Assembly (NCBI RefSeq): GCF_013423785.1
Contig: NZ_CP058952.1
Location: 3,561,665 to 3,625,664 of the forward strand
Direction: 5' to 3'
Origin: Chitinibacter fontanus
GTDB taxonomy: Bacteria > Pseudomonadota > Gammaproteobacteria > Burkholderiales > Chitinibacteraceae
Length of the DNA stretch: 64,000 nucleotides
The notes under the pieces are model-generated. The model searched no databases. It saw nothing but the letters and a program-made list of their open reading frames with translations, and was not told where the DNA came from. The translations under genes and the position numbers were made by a program. This document shows positions 16,636 to 25,599 of this stretch, one piece after another (position 1 is the first letter of the stretch; each line of letters opens with the position of its first letter).

Positions 16636-17664
16636 ATGCCCAACTGGATTCAACTGCTTAAACCAAGCCGTAACCCATTTCATGCCTCACGTATGATTTT
16701 GGGCGCACTGGCTTTCGGCCTCCCAATGGGCTGGTTTGTGCTGCAAGGCCAAAACCAACATGCTGCCTATGCTGGTTTTGGCATTATCGCCAGTCTGTTT
16801 ATGGATATTGGCGGTACGCGACGCCTGCGGCTGGAAAGTATGTTTGTGGGCAATGCGGTGATCTTGGGTGCTGCAAGTTTCAGTTTGGCGCTAAACCATA
16901 GCTGGCCGATCTGGATTGCGGGTGTGGTGTTACTGTTTAGTCTGATTGGTAGCAATTTGGCCGCCGGTTTTGCGCTGGATTTAAAACTACGTCTGCTCGC
17001 TTGCGCTTATTTAATTGGCTACCCAGGCACCATGATCAGCGGCGATATATTGCCGCTGTATTTGCTTGGCGCAGTATTCACCATGGGTTTGAGCACAGCT
17101 TTCGCGCCGCGTATCAATAATCCCGTTGCGCTGCCATCACCGCCACATTGGCGACTAGACTGGCAAAAGCTTAAATCCGGCCAAAAAGCTGGGCTAACCT
17201 TCGGCGTGTTTCTGGGGCTGGCGTGTGCCAGTAGTTTTTTTGCCGCACATACTTTCAACCTATACGCGCCAAATCTGGCTGCGGTGACGACACTGATGGT
17301 ATTTCGCCCCGAGCCTGATCGCACTGAATCAACCATTTGGCTCAGAATCACAGGTGTACTGCTGGCTTCGACGCTAGCTTGGACGCTGGTTTTCCCTGCT
17401 CAGTCGAGCTGGCAATTATTATTACTGGCTATTATTGCGGGCGCGCTGCTACCCGTTGCTTTCGCCAATGGCCTTATGTATGTTGCAGCCCAAATTACCT
17501 TCATTATGTATGTAATACTGGCGCTGCTTGGTGTGAGTGGCCGTATGGCCCAACATTTTGCTGAAATGCGCTTGGTAGAAACCTTGCTTGGCGCCTTTAC
17601 AGCGGCCGTGTTCGCCATGATTTACGAGCTCTTAACCTCCAAACAACAACCTAGCAAACCATAG
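16636..17664 (+). CDS. FUSC-like inner-membrane transporter
   Basis: 342 residues with about ten hydrophobic segments in two sets of five (about 20-150 and 185-330). This is the arrangement of FUSC-type (fusaric-acid/aromatic acid efflux-like) proteins, without the large cytoplasmic domain of longer members. The motif FRPEPDRTESTIWLRITGVL, before the last helices, resembles the R-x-x-x-T-x-x-G loop of the family. Substrate unknown. It lies between the SEC-C gene and serB, spaced 14 and 17 nt, so it is probably in the same operon. Confidence 0.7.
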   Translation: MPNWIQLLKPSRNPFHASRMILGALAFGLPMGWFVLQGQNQHAAYAGFGIIASLFMDIGGTRRLRLESMFVGNAVILGAASFSLALNHSWPIWIAGVVLLFSLIGSNLAAGFALDLKLRLLACAYLIGYPGTMISGDILPLYLLGAVFTMGLSTAFAPRINNPVALPSPPHWRLDWQKLKSGQKAGLTFGVFLGLACASSFFAAHTFNLYAPNLAAVTTLMVFRPEPDRTESTIWLRITGVLLASTLAWTLVFPAQSSWQLLLLAIIAGALLPVAFANGLMYVAAQITFIMYVILALLGVSGRMAQHFAEMRLVETLLGAFTAAVFAMIYELLTSKQQPSKP

Positions 17665-17681
17665 ACCAATCGAGAGAGTCC

Positions 17682-18530
17682 ATGTATCGCCTTGTAATCC
17701 AAGCACCCCATATTGAAACCCAACACCTAAAACAACTTGCCCGTCTTTCGGGTGCACACAGTATTGAGACGGTGCATCAAGACTCGCAACAGGCTTTCAA
17801 ACTGCACGGCGCTGAAATCGAGAACGATGAAGCTGTCGCTGATTTTTGCGAATCAAATCAGCTCGATTATGCCTTTATCCCAGAAGATATCAGCGTGCGC
17901 GACATTGGCCTGATCGTGATGGATATGGATTCGACACTAATTACCATCGAGTGCATCGATGAAATCGCGGATATGTTTAGCATCAAGCCGCAAGTAGCCG
18001 AAATTACCGCTGCGGCGATGCGTGGCGAACTTGATTTTAACGAAAGCCTGACGCGCCGAGTCGCATTGCTGGCTGGACTAGAAGAAGCCGCGCTCAATCG
18101 GGTTTATGAAGAACGCTTGAAGCTAATGCCCGGTGCCGAAGTAATGCTGGCCGGTTTTAAACAAGCCGGCGCCAAATCCCTACTGATTTCCGGTGGTTTT
18201 ACTTTCTTCACCGAAAGACTCAAAGCTCGACTGGGCTTAGATTACGCCATTGCTAACGTGCTGGAAGTAGAAAATGGCAAACTCACCGGCCGAGTAGTTG
18301 GCGACATTATCAATGCAGAACGCAAACGCACCGAGCTGCTAGCACACCGTGAAATGTTGGGATTGCAGCCAGAGCAGGTCGTCGCAATGGGCGACGGTGC
18401 CAATGATTTGCCAATGCTCCACGCAGCCGGTTTTGGCGTAGCCTTACACGCAAAACCCAAGGTACAAGCCGAAGCGCCATATGTAATCAATACAGTTGGC
18501 ATGGAAGGTGTGCTCAATTACTTCTGCTAA
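17682..18530 (+). CDS. serB: Phosphoserine phosphatase
   Basis: 282 residues. HAD-superfamily motifs are complete: nucleophile in MDMDSTLITIECIDEIAD, the conserved Ser in LLISGGFTFF, a Lys/Arg segment, and GDGANDLPML for Mg2+ binding. The N-terminal about 80 residues form the usual small regulatory extension of proteobacterial SerB. It catalyses the last step of serine synthesis. A GAGAG ribosome site precedes the ATG. Confidence 0.95.
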   Translation: MYRLVIQAPHIETQHLKQLARLSGAHSIETVHQDSQQAFKLHGAEIENDEAVADFCESNQLDYAFIPEDISVRDIGLIVMDMDSTLITIECIDEIADMFSIKPQVAEITAAAMRGELDFNESLTRRVALLAGLEEAALNRVYEERLKLMPGAEVMLAGFKQAGAKSLLISGGFTFFTERLKARLGLDYAIANVLEVENGKLTGRVVGDIINAERKRTELLAHREMLGLQPEQVVAMGDGANDLPMLHAAGFGVALHAKPKVQAEAPYVINTVGMEGVLNYFC

Positions 18531-18545
18531 GTAACGTCTTTATTT

Positions 18546-18568
18546 CGCTGGGGCCCTAAGCCCCAGCG
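18546..18568. terminator. GC-rich hairpin between serB and the convergent gene
   Basis: A perfect 9-bp stem, CGCTGGGGC and GCCCCAGCG with a 5-nt loop, lies 16 bp after the serB stop. It overlaps the last codons of the opposite gene. It has no T-tract, so it may act as a weak bidirectional terminator. Confidence 0.45.
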
Positions 18569-18921
18569 GTGAACACCCCTTCCGTCAATAACCGCCCCTG
18601 TGGGCGCGGGTGAAAGTAGGCCCAGGCCATTAAGGGCGTCCCATCCTCCAACAGCACCTCAATTACTTCACGACAATAATCATCCGGATGTTGCTCCAGC
18701 TCATCCGCCCGCGCTAGCTCGCTAGCTGAAATTTGGTAAACCTCACCAAATACCGGATATAAGGCCGGAGTATGGCACAGGAACGGATACTCAATGGTAT
18801 ACAGCGCAAAGTCTTTTACTGTCTTTGCTGCCGAGATATACCTTGCACCACCTAACCAATGGTGATTGCAAAAACCTCGTTTAAGCGTGCCATAGACAAA
18901 TAGATAATCAGCATTAGTCAC
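18556..18921 (-). CDS. Gamma-glutamylcyclotransferase-like (AIG2/YtfP) protein
   Basis: 121 residues. The N-terminal YLFVYGTLKRGFCNHHWLGG is the GGCT/AIG2 signature (Y-G-T-L-x-x-G), and GEVYQIS followed by LDELEQHP-type ADELEQHPDDYCREVI contributes the catalytic glutamate region. Family enzymes release 5-oxoproline from gamma-glutamyl amino acids or act on related amide bonds; for this subgroup the substrate is uncertain. It follows the chitin-binding-like gene on the same strand after 14 nt. Confidence 0.8.
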   Translation of the reverse strand: MTNADYLFVYGTLKRGFCNHHWLGGARYISAAKTVKDFALYTIEYPFLCHTPALYPVFGEVYQISASELARADELEQHPDDYCREVIEVLLEDGTPLMAWAYFHPRPQGRLLTEGVFTAGA

Positions 18922-18935
18922 TACACTGCCCCATC

Positions 18936-20165
18936 CTATTGCTCGGCAAGACTAGGCACTTCGATTACATCGCTATCGGTACATTTTTTGGCTTGGCACA
19001 GCTTAACCCGCCAACTGGCAGGACGAGTAACCGGGACGCCTTGCCAACTCCCACACCATACCCCATTACCGCAATCAGCCTTCAAGGGCTGGCTATACAA
19101 CACTTCGCGGGTGGCTTGATCTATCAACAGCCAACGATCGGGGGCAATACCTGGCAGCTCCGTTTTCCAACTCAGCAAAATTTGCGATGGCAATAAACCT
19201 TCACCCAAGTCCGGATCATCAGGCGTATACAGTGCTAAGCTAGGCTTGGCAGGCGTCAAATCGGGGCCCAGCATGGCATCAACCTTGAGTCTTTCTGAAC
19301 TAGTGCAGGCATTGCGCCGACACAAACGCACCGATAGCTCATGCGGGCCATTCACTAACGGAATCTCAACTTGCCCAGACTGACTTTGATCAGTTTGCTC
19401 AGTAAATTTATCCGTACGATAAACTACCTTTTTGCCGTTTAGCACTTCCCAGTATTGACCGGTTTTACCCCACCATAAATTCCAGGCCACGGTGACTTTA
19501 CCTTCGGTGGTGACCTGCGGAATCCATGCCAAAGAAGGTGCATCAGGCACACCTTGCTCTTGCTCAGCCTCATCCTGAGTCGCATCGGCCCAAGTACTAA
19601 TACGAGCTTCGTTACAAACAGGCGCCTCCAACGTGCCATTACACAGTTTAATAACAAACTGATGTTCACCCGCGGGCAATTTATTCATGGTAAATACGCC
19701 GCTTTGCACTGCTTGCAAGCCACCATCGACCAGCAATTCTGCTGGTGTATCTGGGCTAGCGGCCTTAATGCGGCGAGTAAAATCTCGGCCTCGATAGCGC
19801 AACTGTTCTTGATCCCATACTTCCCACCACTGCCCGGCGGTACCAAACCAAATATCCCACGCCAGCACTAGCTTGCCAGCCTTAACGCGCGCGGGTATGG
19901 CATCAATTACTGGCAACATCGGCAATTCAACTTGCTGCGCAGGAATCTCTGGTCCGGCGTTGGGCACGTATTCGGCAGGCTTAATTTCCGGCGCATTGCC
20001 TGGAGCCGGGGCTGGTAGCGCTACTTGCTCACATTCGAGCACCCCCAAAATCGTAGTGGGCTGGCAGGCCAATTGCTCGCGTCGAGCAGCATCGCTAGCC
20101 GAGATTAAGATTCCAGCTTGCAGCTGCGCGCATAAGAGGGCAAAACACCAGGGTAAAATACGCAT
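18936..20165 (-). CDS. Secreted protein with tandem chitinase-A N-terminal-like (ChiN/FnIII-like) domains
   Basis: 409 residues with a short signal peptide (MRILPWCFALLCAQLQAG). Three related modules follow, at about 110-200, 215-300 and 315-405. The first two share VLAWDIWFGTAGQWWEV and VTVAWNLWWGKTGQYWEVL, then VIKLCNGT...VCNEARI and SVRLCRRNACTSSERLKV; the third is more diverged (ILLSWKTELPG; VKLCQAKKCTDSDVIEV). This pattern resembles the N-terminal domain of chitinase A, which guides chitin chains. There is no catalytic domain. It may bind chitin or glycan outside the cell; the role is inferred from similarity only. Confidence 0.72.
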   Translation of the reverse strand: MRILPWCFALLCAQLQAGILISASDAARREQLACQPTTILGVLECEQVALPAPAPGNAPEIKPAEYVPNAGPEIPAQQVELPMLPVIDAIPARVKAGKLVLAWDIWFGTAGQWWEVWDQEQLRYRGRDFTRRIKAASPDTPAELLVDGGLQAVQSGVFTMNKLPAGEHQFVIKLCNGTLEAPVCNEARISTWADATQDEAEQEQGVPDAPSLAWIPQVTTEGKVTVAWNLWWGKTGQYWEVLNGKKVVYRTDKFTEQTDQSQSGQVEIPLVNGPHELSVRLCRRNACTSSERLKVDAMLGPDLTPAKPSLALYTPDDPDLGEGLLPSQILLSWKTELPGIAPDRWLLIDQATREVLYSQPLKADCGNGVWCGSWQGVPVTRPASWRVKLCQAKKCTDSDVIEVPSLAEQ

Positions 20166-20208
20166 CGGTCTCCAACCTTTAATCTAATTATCGCGCGCAA
20201 CGTTTGGC

Positions 20209-21900
20209 TTAAATCGGCTCGCAGTAATCCAACTGTAACTGCAAGTTGCGCTCGCCGCGAAATTCATTGACGGATATTTTGTACACGGCATTTATTTTTT
20301 GGGGTATAGGCTCAGCATAATTAAACCTCATAGCATCCAGAACAATACCCTCAGGCGTACTCAGCTTTAACTTGCTGTGTTTTTCGCCCACAATCCGCTG
20401 CTCGATTACCCGAAATTGCCCACTAAACACCGGAGCAGGAAAGCCCTGTCCCCATACTTGTTTATCGAGCAACTCGGCGGTACCAATGTGCAACTCAGCA
20501 CTCGACAAAATGCCGTCGGTTTCAATCACATGGGTTAAGTCAGCTGGCGTCAACAATTGCCGACAAACCTCTTCAAACGCCTGCGCAAACTGCGCAAAAT
20601 CGCGCCTGGCCAACGTCAAACCGGCGGCCATCGCATGACCACCAAACTTTTTGATCAAGCTGGGGTGGCGTTTAGAAACCAAGTCGAGCGCGTCGCGCAG
20701 GTGCAGCCCGGCGATTGAGCGACCGGAACCTTTGATTTCTTCATCGCCTCCGTCGGCAAAGACCAAGGTTGGGCGATGATAGCGATCTTTCACCCGTGAT
20801 GCGACGATCCCGACCACACCTTGATGCCAATCGGCTTGATACAGGCTGATACTGTAGCGATCTGCTACTTCAACATTCACCAGCGCGCGCTCGGCCTCTT
20901 CGCGCATCCCCTGCTCAATTTCACGTCGCGAGCGATTCAGCTGATCGAGCTCTTTGGCCTGCGGCAGCGCAATCTCTTCGCTCGGAGCCAGCAGCGTATT
21001 AATCCCAAAACTCATGTCATCGAGGCGCCCGGCCGCATTCAAACGCGGTCCCAGTGTAAAGCCCAGATCAAAACAGCTCGCTCGCCCGTGAAAACGCCCC
21101 GCTGCCGTAAACAGCGCCATAATGCCGGGGCAAGCACGGCCTGCCCGCATGCGCTTAAGGCCCTGTTCGACCAGAATGCGATTGTTGGCATCGAGCTTTA
21201 CCACATCGGCCACCGTGCCCAGCGCCACAATATCCAGCCATTGCGCCAAGTTAGGCTCAGGTTGATTGGCAAAAGCGCCGCGTTCACGCAAGGCGGCACG
21301 CAAGGCCATCAGCACATAAAACATCACGCCAACCCCAGCTAGATTTTTACTCGGAAACGGGCAGTCGCCTTGGTTGGGATTGACAATCAGCGCATCGGGT
21401 AGCGTATCGGCAGGCAAATGATGGTCGGTAATCAGTACTTCGATTCCGTAGGCTTTCGCGGCAGCCACGCCCGCATGGCTGGCGATACCGTTATCGACCG
21501 TGACAATGATATCGGGTGATTTTTCACGCGCCAGTTCGACAATTTCTGGCGTTAGCCCATAGCCGTATTCAAAACGATTGGGCACGATAAAATCGACCTT
21601 AGCGCCAAAGGCCGCCAGCCCTTTCATTCCCAAAGTCGTGGCCGTTGCGCCATCAGCGTCGTAATCCCCCACAATCAATAAGCGCTGGCCCTGCGCAATT
21701 GCGTCGGCTAAACGCTGCCCCATTTCCGGCGCATTTTTCAGCTGCGTAAACGGCAGCAAATGCTTGAGCTCATGCTCTAACTCTTGCGGCTGTGAAATAC
21801 CGCGCGCGGCATACAGACGCGCTTGCAAAGGGCTAAATCCAGCCTGTAGTAAGTGGCGCTCTTGCTCGGCGGGAACGGCGCGTATTTTAATTTGTGACAT
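20209..21900 (-). CDS. recJ: Single-stranded-DNA-specific exonuclease RecJ
   Basis: 563 residues, normal RecJ length. The DHH phosphoesterase motifs are present: VGDYDADGATATT, VTVDNGIASHAG and ITDHHLPAD, followed by ALGTVADVV and the DHHA1 part with GSGRSIAGLHLRDAL and FGGHAMAAG. RecJ degrades single strands 5' to 3' in recombination and mismatch repair. It follows the conserved unknown gene on the same strand by 11 nt, a pairing that suggests one transcript. Confidence 0.95.
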   Translation of the reverse strand: MSQIKIRAVPAEQERHLLQAGFSPLQARLYAARGISQPQELEHELKHLLPFTQLKNAPEMGQRLADAIAQGQRLLIVGDYDADGATATTLGMKGLAAFGAKVDFIVPNRFEYGYGLTPEIVELAREKSPDIIVTVDNGIASHAGVAAAKAYGIEVLITDHHLPADTLPDALIVNPNQGDCPFPSKNLAGVGVMFYVLMALRAALRERGAFANQPEPNLAQWLDIVALGTVADVVKLDANNRILVEQGLKRMRAGRACPGIMALFTAAGRFHGRASCFDLGFTLGPRLNAAGRLDDMSFGINTLLAPSEEIALPQAKELDQLNRSRREIEQGMREEAERALVNVEVADRYSISLYQADWHQGVVGIVASRVKDRYHRPTLVFADGGDEEIKGSGRSIAGLHLRDALDLVSKRHPSLIKKFGGHAMAAGLTLARRDFAQFAQAFEEVCRQLLTPADLTHVIETDGILSSAELHIGTAELLDKQVWGQGFPAPVFSGQFRVIEQRIVGEKHSKLKLSTPEGIVLDAMRFNYAEPIPQKINAVYKISVNEFRGERNLQLQLDYCEPI

Positions 21901-21911
21901 TCAATCAGCCA

Positions 21912-22922
21912 TTACTGTGATGAATCTTGATGGATTAGATGACGCGGTAGCTCGGCTTTGCGCCAGAAGCGCCATAAATCCGAGTTTTTAATCACGGCGC
22001 GCTCAGCTACATCTGGAAAATGCAGCGTGAGCTGCCGCAATTGGCCAGATTTGAGCGCAGCGAGGACTGGCGTAAACCAGTCTTGCTCCCAACGCAACCA
22101 AACTTGCTGCCATTCATAACCCGCACCATAGATCGCATGCACTTCCAACTCATCCAAAAGCACTGCGGTATTGGTCTGAGTCACCTCGGCCCACGATTGT
22201 GGCACCGATACCTCGCCATTGAGCGCCAGCAGCAAGTCATCTAGCCCCAAAATCGGCTGCTCTGCCTGAGGCAACGCGGCGGGTGGATAATCTCCACCAC
22301 CCCACAACCACACACTATTAATCAGCATCTGCCCCGCTTCATCGCGCGCATCATTTACCGCGTGGCTGTAAAGCAGCATCTGGATTTCGTTCAGCAGCGC
22401 ATTAAACTGCAACGCACCGTCACCACGCGGTAGCACGGTATTTAGATTGCGCCCCAAGGCTGCTTTGATCGGTGTGAATTCCAATTGCGGATTTTGCGGC
22501 AGCCGGACAAACCAGCGGTTAGGCGTTGGCGCAACAAAGTAATAGCCATCAGCCTGATACAAGGCATTGAGCGCCTGCACCAAAGCATCAGCCTCGGCCT
22601 GCGATACCGTCAGATATGGCGCACCCAGCACCGTTAAGTGATCGCGATCTACGCGCAAACTCACCGGATCAACACACAGCCAATAGCCCGCCTCAAGCGG
22701 CAAGCTCAGCGAGCTGAGCAATTGCGGCGCGATGGCTAGTGATGACACACCATAGCGCTGACTCAGCAGGCTAGTCAGATCTGCACCAGATTGTTTCGCG
22801 GCTTTGCCATAGAGTTGCGCCAATGCGGGCAAAGGCAAATCGCGCCAGATGGCCTCGCGACTGGCCGAGTCAGGCCACACCGAGGCAGGAAGAATGAGTT
22901 CTAAATGATTTACAGTATTCAT
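21912..22922 (-). CDS. Conserved hypothetical protein upstream of recJ (COG4255-like)
   Basis: 336 residues with no membrane segment or signal peptide. Recognisable stretches include WLCVDPVSLRVDRDHL, FVRLPQNPQ and NSVWLWGGGDYPP. These resemble a conserved betaproteobacterial protein of unknown function that is often annotated loosely as a phosphoglycerate-mutase-related regulator; that name has no support in the sequence seen here. An ATG at 22922 is preferred over a TTG three codons upstream. Immediate linkage to recJ is its main clue. Confidence 0.7.
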   Translation of the reverse strand: MNTVNHLELILPASVWPDSASREAIWRDLPLPALAQLYGKAAKQSGADLTSLLSQRYGVSSLAIAPQLLSSLSLPLEAGYWLCVDPVSLRVDRDHLTVLGAPYLTVSQAEADALVQALNALYQADGYYFVAPTPNRWFVRLPQNPQLEFTPIKAALGRNLNTVLPRGDGALQFNALLNEIQMLLYSHAVNDARDEAGQMLINSVWLWGGGDYPPAALPQAEQPILGLDDLLLALNGEVSVPQSWAEVTQTNTAVLLDELEVHAIYGAGYEWQQVWLRWEQDWFTPVLAALKSGQLRQLTLHFPDVAERAVIKNSDLWRFWRKAELPRHLIHQDSSQ

Positions 22923-23107
22923 AGGCTGCAATTCTACACGGCTGTAGCCATATTCTGCTCATCCGCTGCGCGAGAATGCAATCTGCCGGAGTCATTAAAA
23001 TCACGCCTAAACACCAAACACACTAAGAGTCTGATCTAAAAGAAAAAACAGCAATTCAGACCCCTACCTAGCAGCAAGCCAAGCCAATTTCAAATTTTTT
23101 CACTATA

Positions 23108-23127
23108 GTTGTTGCATTCTCAACAAC
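23108..23127. promoter_or_regulatory. Inverted repeat overlapping the helicase -35 element
   Basis: GTTGTTG and CAACAAC form a perfect 7-bp inverted repeat with a 6-nt spacer, and the repeat covers the -35 hexamer. This is a good position for a repressor operator. No known regulator motif was matched. Confidence 0.45.
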
Positions 23128-23140
23128 ATCTAGGCATAAT
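23112..23140 (+). promoter_or_regulatory. Sigma-70 promoter of the DEAD-box helicase gene
   Basis: TTGCAT and CATAAT are separated by exactly 17 bp. The predicted start of transcription is near 23147, giving a leader of about 160 nt to the ATG at 23306. Confidence 0.6.
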
Positions 23141-23305
23141 TCGCCCCCTTCGGTTGTGTGCGTTTCATTTCACACAAGCCATTTCTATCGATCCCATCGC
23201 CTCTGACCTTATTCCCGCACTAGCACTTGTGATTAGCGGTTGTTCCTGGTTGGCGTCGATGACGTGCTGGTGAGTTTACCCAGCCATACCACAAGGACTG
23301 CCAAC

Positions 23306-25087
23306 ATGCCGCATACCGCTGCTACCGCTACAGACACGCCTAATGAATTCGTAACACTGGGTCTGGCACCACAAATTACCGAAATCTTGGAAGCCCAAGG
23401 TTTCAACAAACCAACACCGATTCAAGCTGCTGCAATTCCTGAATTGCTCGCTGGCAATGACATCATGGCTTCAGCGCAAACCGGTACTGGTAAAACTGCA
23501 GCCTTCTTGCTGCCTGCGTTGCACAAGCTCACAAAAGAATCAACGCACCACGCTCGTGGCCCGCGTATTTTAGTATTGACCCCAACACGCGAATTGGCTG
23601 AACAGGTTTCTAAAGTAGCAACCGAATTCTGCCGCCGCATTCCACGCTGCAAAGTCGTAACCGTAGTGGGTGGCGTACCGTACCCAGTACAAAACAAAAT
23701 GCTGTCGCAACCCTACGAAGTACTGGTTGCCACACCTGGTCGCTTGACCGATTTGCTGCGTAGTGGCCGTATCGACTTCCGTCGCCTCGAATTGCTGGTG
23801 CTGGACGAAGCAGACCGCATGCTGGACATGGGCTTTATTGATGAAGTTGAAGCGATTGTTGACCAATTACCAAAAGAGCGCCAAACCGCGCTGTTCTCAG
23901 CGACATTGACTGAATCAGTTCAACGTTTTGCCGGCCCAATGCTGCGTTCGCCAAAATTGGTTGAAATGGCACCACAAGCGACGATGCAAGCGCAAATCGC
24001 TCAGTCAGTGCATTACGCTGACGGCTACGAGCACAAACAAAAACTCGTTGCTGCCTTGCTCAAGAAAAATGATGGTCAACAATCGATCATCTTTACTGCA
24101 ACCAAAATCTCCGCAGACGAAGTGGCTGAATGGTTGAAAATGGAAGGCTTTAAGGCCGCAGCAATGCACGGCGACTTGGCGCAGCGCGATCGTCGCCGCA
24201 CCTTGGATCGTCTGCGTCGCAGCGATATCGACATGATCGTAGCAACTGACGTTGCCGCGCGTGGTATCGACGTGGCCGGCATTAGCTTGGTGATCAACTT
24301 TGACTTGCCACGCTTCTCAGAAGACTACATCCACCGTATTGGCCGTACTGGCCGCGCGGGCCGCTCAGGTGAAGCCGTTTCTTTGGTCACCAAAAGCGAC
24401 TTTACGCTACTAACCAAAATCCGTCGCCAATACAATATTGAATTCACAACCCAAGAACTCGAAGGTCTGGAAGCGCGCTTCCAACCAGGTCGCGGCGGTC
24501 AAGGCGGTGATCGTGGTCGCCCAGGCAACGGCGGTGGCCGTGGTCGTGGCGGCTACGCAGGCAATGGCGGCGGTCGTGGTGGTTATGCAGGTAACCGCGA
24601 TGGTGGCGCACCACGCAGCGGCGGCTACCAAGGCAACCGTGAAGGACGCGAAGGCGGTTACGCCGATCGCGCCCCACGCGGCGATCGTCCAGAAGGCCAT
24701 CGCAGCGAAGCATCACGTGGTAGCTTTGGCGAGCGTTCACACAACAACGAAGGCCGCAGCTACGGCGATCGCGCACCGCGCGACAGTGGCTACGGCGCAC
24801 CGCGCGAGCGTAGTTTTGGCTCCGGCCAAGCGCGTGACAACGCAGGCAATAGCTATAACCGCGACTCTGCACCGCGCGGCAATTTTGGCGGCAACCGTGA
24901 TGGTGGCGCACCTCGCGGCGACCGTGGCGGCTACGCAGGTCGTGACGGCCAGTCTCGTGACGGCAATCGCGGTGGCTACGCTGGCAATCGTGACGGCGGC
25001 GCACCGCGCGGCGACCGTGGTGGCGATCGCGGCGGCTACGGTGGCAAACCAAGTGGTGGCAACCGTGGTGGTGGCCGCTTCAGCTAA
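23306..25087 (+). CDS. DEAD-box ATP-dependent RNA helicase with Gly/Arg-rich tail (RhlE-like)
   Basis: 593 residues. The helicase core (about 10-380) has the Q motif (FNKPTPIQAAAIPELLAG), Walker A AQTGTGKTAAF, PTRELAEQ, DEAD in VLDEADRMLDMGF, SAT in LFSATL, and HRIGRTGRAGR. The last about 200 residues are rich in Gly, Arg, Asp and Asn, with RGG-type repeats that bind RNA non-specifically. Such helicases remodel RNA in ribosome assembly, decay or cold response. ATG 23306 follows AAGGAC; the frame is open further upstream, but that part lies in the leader. Confidence 0.93.
   Translation: MPHTAATATDTPNEFVTLGLAPQITEILEAQGFNKPTPIQAAAIPELLAGNDIMASAQTGTGKTAAFLLPALHKLTKESTHHARGPRILVLTPTRELAEQVSKVATEFCRRIPRCKVVTVVGGVPYPVQNKMLSQPYEVLVATPGRLTDLLRSGRIDFRRLELLVLDEADRMLDMGFIDEVEAIVDQLPKERQTALFSATLTESVQRFAGPMLRSPKLVEMAPQATMQAQIAQSVHYADGYEHKQKLVAALLKKNDGQQSIIFTATKISADEVAEWLKMEGFKAAAMHGDLAQRDRRRTLDRLRRSDIDMIVATDVAARGIDVAGISLVINFDLPRFSEDYIHRIGRTGRAGRSGEAVSLVTKSDFTLLTKIRRQYNIEFTTQELEGLEARFQPGRGGQGGDRGRPGNGGGRGRGGYAGNGGGRGGYAGNRDGGAPRSGGYQGNREGREGGYADRAPRGDRPEGHRSEASRGSFGERSHNNEGRSYGDRAPRDSGYGAPRERSFGSGQARDNAGNSYNRDSAPRGNFGGNRDGGAPRGDRGGYAGRDGQSRDGNRGGYAGNRDGGAPRGDRGGDRGGYGGKPSGGNRGGGRFS
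24593..25009 (+). repeat. Imperfect repeats encoding the helicase RGG-like tail
   Basis: The octapeptide NRDGGAPR is encoded three times, at 24593-24616, 24893-24916 and 24986-25009. It sits within longer Gly/Arg/Asp units such as APRGDRGGYAG. The copies differ at synonymous positions, so the repeat is kept mainly at protein level. Apparent ORFs in other frames here are artefacts of the biased composition. Confidence 0.75.
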
Positions 25088-25107
25088 GTCGACATGGCTC
25101 TGAAGTT

Positions 25108-25135
25108 AAAAAAGGCAGCCTAGGCTGCCTTTTTT
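25108..25135 (+). terminator. Intrinsic terminator after the helicase gene
   Basis: GGCAGCC and GGCTGCC form a tight GC-rich stem with a 2-nt centre, flanked by an A-run on the left and six T residues on the right. It should terminate in both directions, but mainly serves the helicase gene ending at 25087. Confidence 0.9.
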
Positions 25136-25191
25136 ATTGCGGGGTATTTACACCTAGCGCAAATCTAATAAAGCTTAGCAAGCAATACCCC

Positions 25192-25536
25192 CTACTCTGC
25201 GGCTATTTCCAAAGGCGGCAAACCGTGCCGAGCGCGCGCGCGATTACAGGCCTCACTAAACACCCCGATTTCGGCCAGCATACCAAACTCACGGCACGGC
25301 GATGGTCGTTCGCGATAGATGCCACAGGATACCTGCTGCCCAATCGTCCCCACCAGCGCCAAGCAACGTGGCTGCGCATAGTCAGTACCCCGCAAACGGG
25401 CGGTATACGACGTCTCGTAGTCCGCCAGGCCATCGGGCACAAGGCCACCTTCACTCGCCAACTCAGAGCGATCAAACGAGACACGAAACGCAGCACAGCA
25501 GGCGCCACAGCTCATACAGGGGTTATTTGCACTCAC
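25192..25536 (-). CDS. YkgJ-family cysteine cluster protein
   Basis: 114 residues. The N-terminal NPCMSCGACCAAFRV is the C-x-x-C-G-x-C-C motif of YkgJ-type proteins; later cysteines (QPRCLAL, VSCGIYRERPSPCREF) complete a probable metal- or Fe-S-binding cluster. Function not established for the family. It begins with GTG, supported by AAGGTGA a few bases upstream. It diverges from the GNAT gene that follows. Confidence 0.82.
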   Translation of the reverse strand: MSANNPCMSCGACCAAFRVSFDRSELASEGGLVPDGLADYETSYTARLRGTDYAQPRCLALVGTIGQQVSCGIYRERPSPCREFGMLAEIGVFSEACNRARARHGLPPLEIAAE

Positions 25537-25599
25537 AATCGCTCACCTTTCAATTAAAATACCGAGCCGCATTCAATCCAAAACCTGCTGTGAGGTCAA

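Larger units (their letters stand above)
22923..23305. other. Intergenic and leader region before the DEAD-box helicase
   Basis: About 380 bp without a convincing ORF. It contains the promoter and inverted repeat listed separately, then a predicted 5' leader of about 160 nt. DEAD-box helicase genes in other bacteria often have long regulated leaders; no specific riboswitch was recognised here. Confidence 0.55.

Noticed and set aside
24438..25103. Long ORFs on both strands overlapping the helicase tail
   Set aside because: They arise from the biased Gly/Arg codon composition of the RGG-like region; the true frame is fixed by the helicase motifs upstream.
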